NCBI GenBank assembly: GCA_023411795.1
Contig: JAEYOK010000024.1
Span: forward strand, 1-62,815
Reading direction: 5' to 3'
Length of the DNA: 62,815 nucleotides
Origin: Bacillota bacterium
Lineage (GTDB): Bacteria; Bacillota; Clostridia; DSM-8532
How positions within the stretch are numbered: the stretch's first letter is position 1; each line of letters opens with the position of its first letter. The position numbers were made by a program, and so were the translations under genes. The notes beneath the pieces were generated by a model. The model made no database searches, was not told where the DNA came from, and saw only the letters and a program-made list of their open reading frames with translations. Below are positions 60,068 to 62,815 of this stretch, piece by piece.

Positions 60068-60631
60068 CTATTTCTTGTATCCGCATTTTGGGCACACGCC
60101 ATTTTCATTTAACGCAATACCGCATAACGCGCAGCGGTCGATGTCCTTCTTGGGCTCGTACTCTTCTGTAGCTCCGTTAACTCCGCTTGTAAACGTAAGC
60201 TTCACGATGTTCAGCTTGTCCTTCAGTAAATCGTATACGATTTTAATCATGCCCTCAACTGTCATAGTTTCTTTTGTGACGACCAAACGACATTCAGGGT
60301 ATGCTGTTGCAAGCTCGGTCTTAAAAGCCGGACCTTTTTGCTTATTAGACGGTGCACCATTCCTAATACCTTGTGCTTCGTAAACGCCGAGAATCGCAGG
60401 AAGCAACGGATCGTCTTCCCTTAAAACCAGCGCATGGTCAAAGTTCTGTAAAACTTCCCAAGCGGTTTTTTTGATTTCATTACAAGGAAATACCATATTG
60501 ACTCCCATGTTGACAGTGTCTTCAACCTCAATTGTCAGTATTCCCGTATGTCCGTGCAAATACTGTGCTTCGCCCTTGAACCCATAAAACCTGTGTGCAT
60601 ACTGCAGGTCAAGCGTAGTAAAACTTCTCAT
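60068..60631 (-). CDS. 6-pyruvoyl-tetrahydropterin synthase family protein (QueD-like) with zinc ribbon
   Basis: About 187 residues from the ATG at 60631. The PTPS core has its zinc His ligands in LQYAHRFYGF and YLHGHTGILTIEVE and a conserved Glu in the later strands. The Cys usually found just before the HGH in QueD is absent (GEAQYLHGH), so it may not be a true QueD. A loop insertion (about 100-120) and a C-terminal zinc ribbon of two CxxC pairs (CALC and CPKC) are added. It follows perR by about 90 bp with a 7-bp hairpin (60657-60678) between. Its role is uncertain, perhaps in queuosine or pterin metabolism. Confidence 0.72.
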   Translation of the reverse strand: MRSFTTLDLQYAHRFYGFKGEAQYLHGHTGILTIEVEDTVNMGVNMVFPCNEIKKTAWEVLQNFDHALVLREDDPLLPAILGVYEAQGIRNGAPSNKQKGPAFKTELATAYPECRLVVTKETMTVEGMIKIVYDLLKDKLNIVKLTFTSGVNGATEEYEPKKDIDRCALCGIALNENGVCPKCGYKK

Positions 60632-60720
60632 AACTATTATCCCCTTTTTTATATTTACGGGAGTTTTTTTGCTCCCGTATGTGTACATATCTGTTTTACC
60701 TGGTTGTCTATCTCCATCCT

Positions 60721-61113
60721 CTACTTTTTATTTAATTTATTACATTCGAGACAGGTTCCCTTGAAAACTATATCATGCCCAATAAACGTAAACCCGTGAG
60801 TTTCCTTAATGCTTTTTTCTAAATCTACGATAAACTCCATCTCCACATCAAAGACCTGACCACACCTTATGCATCTTGCGTGATAATGCTCGTGACATAG
60901 ATAATCAAAACGGTCGGCTCCGTTAGGAATTTCGACTTTACGGATTTCGCCAATATCGGATAGGAGATTAAGATTCCTATATACCGTCCCTCTGCTGATA
61001 TGGGGGTACTTCATCACAATCATCTCGTAGACTTCCTCAGCCGTAACATGACGCCGAAACTCTTTTACCACTTCAAGAACTAAAGAGCGCTGAGTAGTGT
61101 TGCGCTTATTCAT
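60721..61113 (-). CDS. perR: Fur-family regulator, PerR-like
   Basis: 130 residues. The winged helix is TTQRSLVLEVVKEFRRHVTAEEVYEMIVMKYPHISRGTVYRNLNLLSDIGEI; the metal region is RFDYLCHEHYHARCIRCGQVFDVE with a final GTCLECNK, giving the two CxxC pairs of the structural zinc site. The Asp in the place of the Fur His/Glu (FDVE) is as in PerR, which senses peroxide through iron-catalysed His oxidation. Its promoter overlaps a PerR-box-like sequence. It may also control the PTPS-like gene downstream. Confidence 0.85.
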   Translation of the reverse strand: MNKRNTTQRSLVLEVVKEFRRHVTAEEVYEMIVMKYPHISRGTVYRNLNLLSDIGEIRKVEIPNGADRFDYLCHEHYHARCIRCGQVFDVEMEFIVDLEKSIKETHGFTFIGHDIVFKGTCLECNKLNKK

Positions 61114-61152
61114 GATACAATCAATCCTTGTTGATACAAATTACTAATTAGG

Positions 61153-61181
61153 ATTATATCTCAATTAATGAATTTTGTCAA
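61153..61181 (-). promoter_or_regulatory. Consensus promoter of perR with a possible Per box
   Basis: On the minus strand TTGACA (61181-61176), 17 bases, TATAAT (61158-61153). The -10 region lies in ATATAATCCTAATTA, which matches 11 of 15 positions of the PerR box, so autoregulation is likely. Confidence 0.75.
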
Positions 61182-61227
61182 TAACATAAAGGCCGCAAGA
61201 TATAATGGTCAGTAATAAGCTTCATCC

Positions 61228-61923
61228 TTAAGGACAATAAACACCACCGTGGTAGCAATAATAAGACCTTGCATTTAATGATAATAATTTTCCTATGGAT
61301 TCAGTTGCCTTCTCCATATCCAGAGTAAACTGCGGGTTTGCGATAACAGGCTCACCGCTCTCAAGTGCAATTGCATCACCAGTTATTATAATCGAGTCTT
61401 TTTCCAAAAGGAGCGAAATATGTCCGGGTGTATGTCCCGGCGTGGCAAGAATACTGCACCCTCCGCACCAATCCATACGTTCTCCATCATGTAAAAAAAA
61501 GTCTACCTGAACCGGCTCAACCCGGCGTAGCATATCACAAAACGCCTTGCCAAAGCCCTGCTGTTCCGGTGGTAGTATTTTCTGCATTTCTTCTGCTTGG
61601 CGCAATCGCAACGGTTTTTCCTGGGCAGAAATATATGGTGCTTCAACAGCAGAAGCGTATATTTTCACATTAGGGTTTATCCTTTTAAGAGCGGCAGCCG
61701 CTCCCATATGGTCATGATCATGATGAGTCAATACAAGTCCGGTTATTTGCTCTACTGACAACCCGTTTCTTCGCAGCTCTTTTTCAATGTATGGTAATGA
61801 ACCAATAAAACCGCAGTCGACAAGAATAATATTCTGCTTATCCCAAAGCAATGTAGGATGAACTGTATTTTCCTTATTCCCAAATGGCATGGTTATAGAA
61901 AAATTTAAAACCTTGTATTCCAT
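61228..61923 (-). CDS. Metallo-beta-lactamase-fold hydrolase
   Basis: 231 residues. Zinc site motifs are THHDHDHMG (HxHxDH) and, further on, ATPGHTPGHISLL and ITGDAIA. A final His lies in SYYCYHGGVYC. The family covers glyoxalase II, lactonases and many other hydrolases; the substrate is unknown. It is a single gene; the gap to the downstream methyltransferase gene is short, but the order on the strand is methyltransferase first. Confidence 0.82.
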   Translation of the reverse strand: MEYKVLNFSITMPFGNKENTVHPTLLWDKQNIILVDCGFIGSLPYIEKELRRNGLSVEQITGLVLTHHDHDHMGAAAALKRINPNVKIYASAVEAPYISAQEKPLRLRQAEEMQKILPPEQQGFGKAFCDMLRRVEPVQVDFFLHDGERMDWCGGCSILATPGHTPGHISLLLEKDSIIITGDAIALESGEPVIANPQFTLDMEKATESIGKLLSLNARSYYCYHGGVYCP

Positions 61924-61960
61924 AATAGTTTAATCTCCCCCTGATGAAAACTAATCTATA

Positions 61961-62632
61961 TTACCAGATAAATGGAATTACTCTATACTTTATCCGTACT
62001 TTATAATCAGAGTAACCTTCCAAACCCTTCTCTAATACTTTTTCCTCATTTATAATTCGTTTAACCATAATTACAGGATATATTAAGAAAACAATAAATG
62101 AAATTAAAGAACCAAGCACTAATGGCATAGATAAAAACAGTAGCAAAGTTGATAAATACATAGGATGCCTCACAAACCCATACAATCCCGTATCAATAAC
62201 CTTTTGATTTTCCTGTATTTCGATTGTTCTAGATAGATATGTATTTTCACGTAATACCTCCACATAAAACAGATACGCAAATAAAAATACAACAGCTGCA
62301 ACTATTGTAATCCACTTAGGTATTATTAGCCATTGGTAACGATAATCTAGCCCTGCGACAACAAAACCACAGATAAACATTAGACCACCAAATATAATTA
62401 TACTCTTTTGCTCGATCTCTTTTTCTTTTGAATTGAGGCGCTTTCGTAAAAGTTCAGGATTCTTAATTATCAACACAATTCCTGCGATAAGCATAGGGAT
62501 AAAAAGTATCCCCATTAACAACCATGCGTTCCAATACTTAAGCGTTCCTGCCGGAATAAACAGTAACATGGAAAATAACAATACGCCTAATAGATATTTC
62601 ACGATTGTTTGGATAAAAAGCTTCTTATTCAT
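61961..62632 (-). CDS. Isoprenylcysteine/phosphatidylethanolamine methyltransferase-like membrane protein
   Basis: 223 residues with about five helices. The C-terminal signature GLYGFVRHPMYLSTLLLFLSMPLVLGS followed by INEEKVLEKGLEGYSDYKVRIKYRVIPFIW is the family's SAM-binding part. It methylates a lipid or a membrane-associated thiol. It lies 37 bp upstream of the MBL hydrolase gene on the same strand, so they may be in one transcript. Its own 5' side borders a group II intron end. Confidence 0.8.
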   Translation of the reverse strand: MNKKLFIQTIVKYLLGVLLFSMLLFIPAGTLKYWNAWLLMGILFIPMLIAGIVLIIKNPELLRKRLNSKEKEIEQKSIIIFGGLMFICGFVVAGLDYRYQWLIIPKWITIVAAVVFLFAYLFYVEVLRENTYLSRTIEIQENQKVIDTGLYGFVRHPMYLSTLLLFLSMPLVLGSLISFIVFLIYPVIMVKRIINEEKVLEKGLEGYSDYKVRIKYRVIPFIW

Positions 62633-62689
62633 CTATATCATCTCCATCCTTATGGTTTCTATTTGTTCTTCATTCCTACAACATAATCA

Positions 62690-62815
62690 ATCGAGTAGGG
62701 CGAATTTAATCGCCCTCTCACACCACCGTGCATGCCGTTCGGCACACGGCGGTTCAATTCAAACTTAAAATATGCCTATGCTCTGCATAGTAATCAAGAC
62801 AACTGACTAAGCCTC
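62690..62815 (-). mobile_element. 3' end of a group II intron (domains V and VI)
   Basis: On the minus strand the sequence after the maturase stop contains AACCGCCGTGTGCC-GAAC-GGCATGCACGG (about 62722-62754), a domain-V-like hairpin with a small loop, then GTGGTGTGAGAGG and the domain-VI-like hairpin AGGGCGA/TTCGCCCT (about 62697-62716), ending CTACTCGAT near 62690. This succession is the usual end of bacterial group II introns. The rest of the intron lies to the right of the window. Confidence 0.8.
62754..62815 (-). CDS. C-terminal end of group II intron maturase/reverse transcriptase (partial)
   Basis: An open frame from the right edge reads GLVSCLDYYAEHRHILSLN and stops at TGA (62756-62754), directly before domain V. 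The DYYAEHRHIL ending is typical of intron-encoded reverse transcriptases. Only about 19 codons are in the window. Confidence 0.7.
   Translation of the reverse strand, partial: GLVSCLDYYAEHRHILSLN

Noticed and set aside
60657..60678. Hairpin upstream of the PTPS-like gene considered as a preQ1 riboswitch
   Set aside because: The loop lacks the conserved preQ1-I loop bases and is only a run of A on the coding strand.

Overview
The window is low-GC Gram-positive DNA, most likely from an anaerobic member of the Clostridia. Support comes from the AT-rich intergenic DNA, strong GGAGG ribosome binding sites, near-consensus TTGACA-17-TATAAT promoters, many intrinsic terminators, and gene families typical of clostridia: split transketolase, an MsmEFG-type ABC importer without its own ATPase, a second cis-prenyltransferase, a ferredoxin-fused GltD-type oxidoreductase, FeoAB with a DtxR-type repressor, a PerR-like regulator and a radical SAM/SPASM maturase. 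I see no rRNA, tRNA or CRISPR array.

Region 1 (about 1.9-17 kb, minus strand) is one long sugar-catabolic operon. Its order is EamA transporter, iron-type alcohol dehydrogenase, ROK repressor, fucose-isomerase-like protein, DUF4867 protein, transketolase N and C subunits, RpiB-like isomerase, Gfo/Idh/MocA oxidoreductase, sugar-binding lipoprotein, two permeases, TIM-barrel epimerase and a YihQ-like GH31 glycosidase. A glycerate kinase follows as a separate unit. The enzyme set is what the sulfoquinovose transketolase (sulfo-TK) route needs: hydrolase, importer, ketol isomerase, C6 to C4 to C2 cleavage by transketolase, a non-canonical RpiB for the C4 aldose, and reduction of the C2 aldehyde. 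The GH31 enzyme lacks the arginine that binds sulfonate in known sulfoquinovosidases, so the substrate may be a different 6-modified or 6-deoxy hexose.

Region 2 (17-24.4 kb, minus strand) has a divergent cis-prenyltransferase and an AraC/GyrI-like regulator. It also has a coupled three-gene unit: a DUF2207 membrane protein ending in ten Cys spaced every four residues (CHxA repeats), a PqqD/SPASM radical SAM enzyme, and a small membrane protein. An MFS transporter lies upstream.

Region 3 (24.5-31.1 kb, plus strand) holds a YdcZ-type transporter, an ammonium transporter fused to a P-II domain with a structured leader, and a TetR-controlled redox operon (flavin-reductase-like, NAD-binding, DUF1295 and membrane proteins). 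Region 4 (31.1-42.3 kb, minus strand) has tandem 7TM-EAL proteins (one catalytic, one degenerate), a DODA-type dioxygenase, a FadR-type regulator with its operator upstream of a large iron-sulfur flavoprotein plus hypA/hypB, a flavodoxin, and a frameshifted terpene-cyclase-like gene.

Region 5 (42.5-50.2 kb) is a mosaic of single genes: tspO, nitrilase, XRE-TPR, kinase, GNAT, DtxR-like, feoAB. It is peppered with short palindromic repeat units of 27 bp (GTGACA...GGGACGG...TGTCAC). Several form the ends of genes, and two abut terminators with a conserved loop. Region 6 (50.2-62.8 kb) has acetyltransferases, a methyltransferase, a sugar symporter/glycosyltransferase/chemoreceptor/lipase cluster, a PTPS-family protein beside perR, an MBL hydrolase and a PEMT/ICMT-like methyltransferase. 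The right edge carries the last codons of a maturase and the 3' end of a group II intron.
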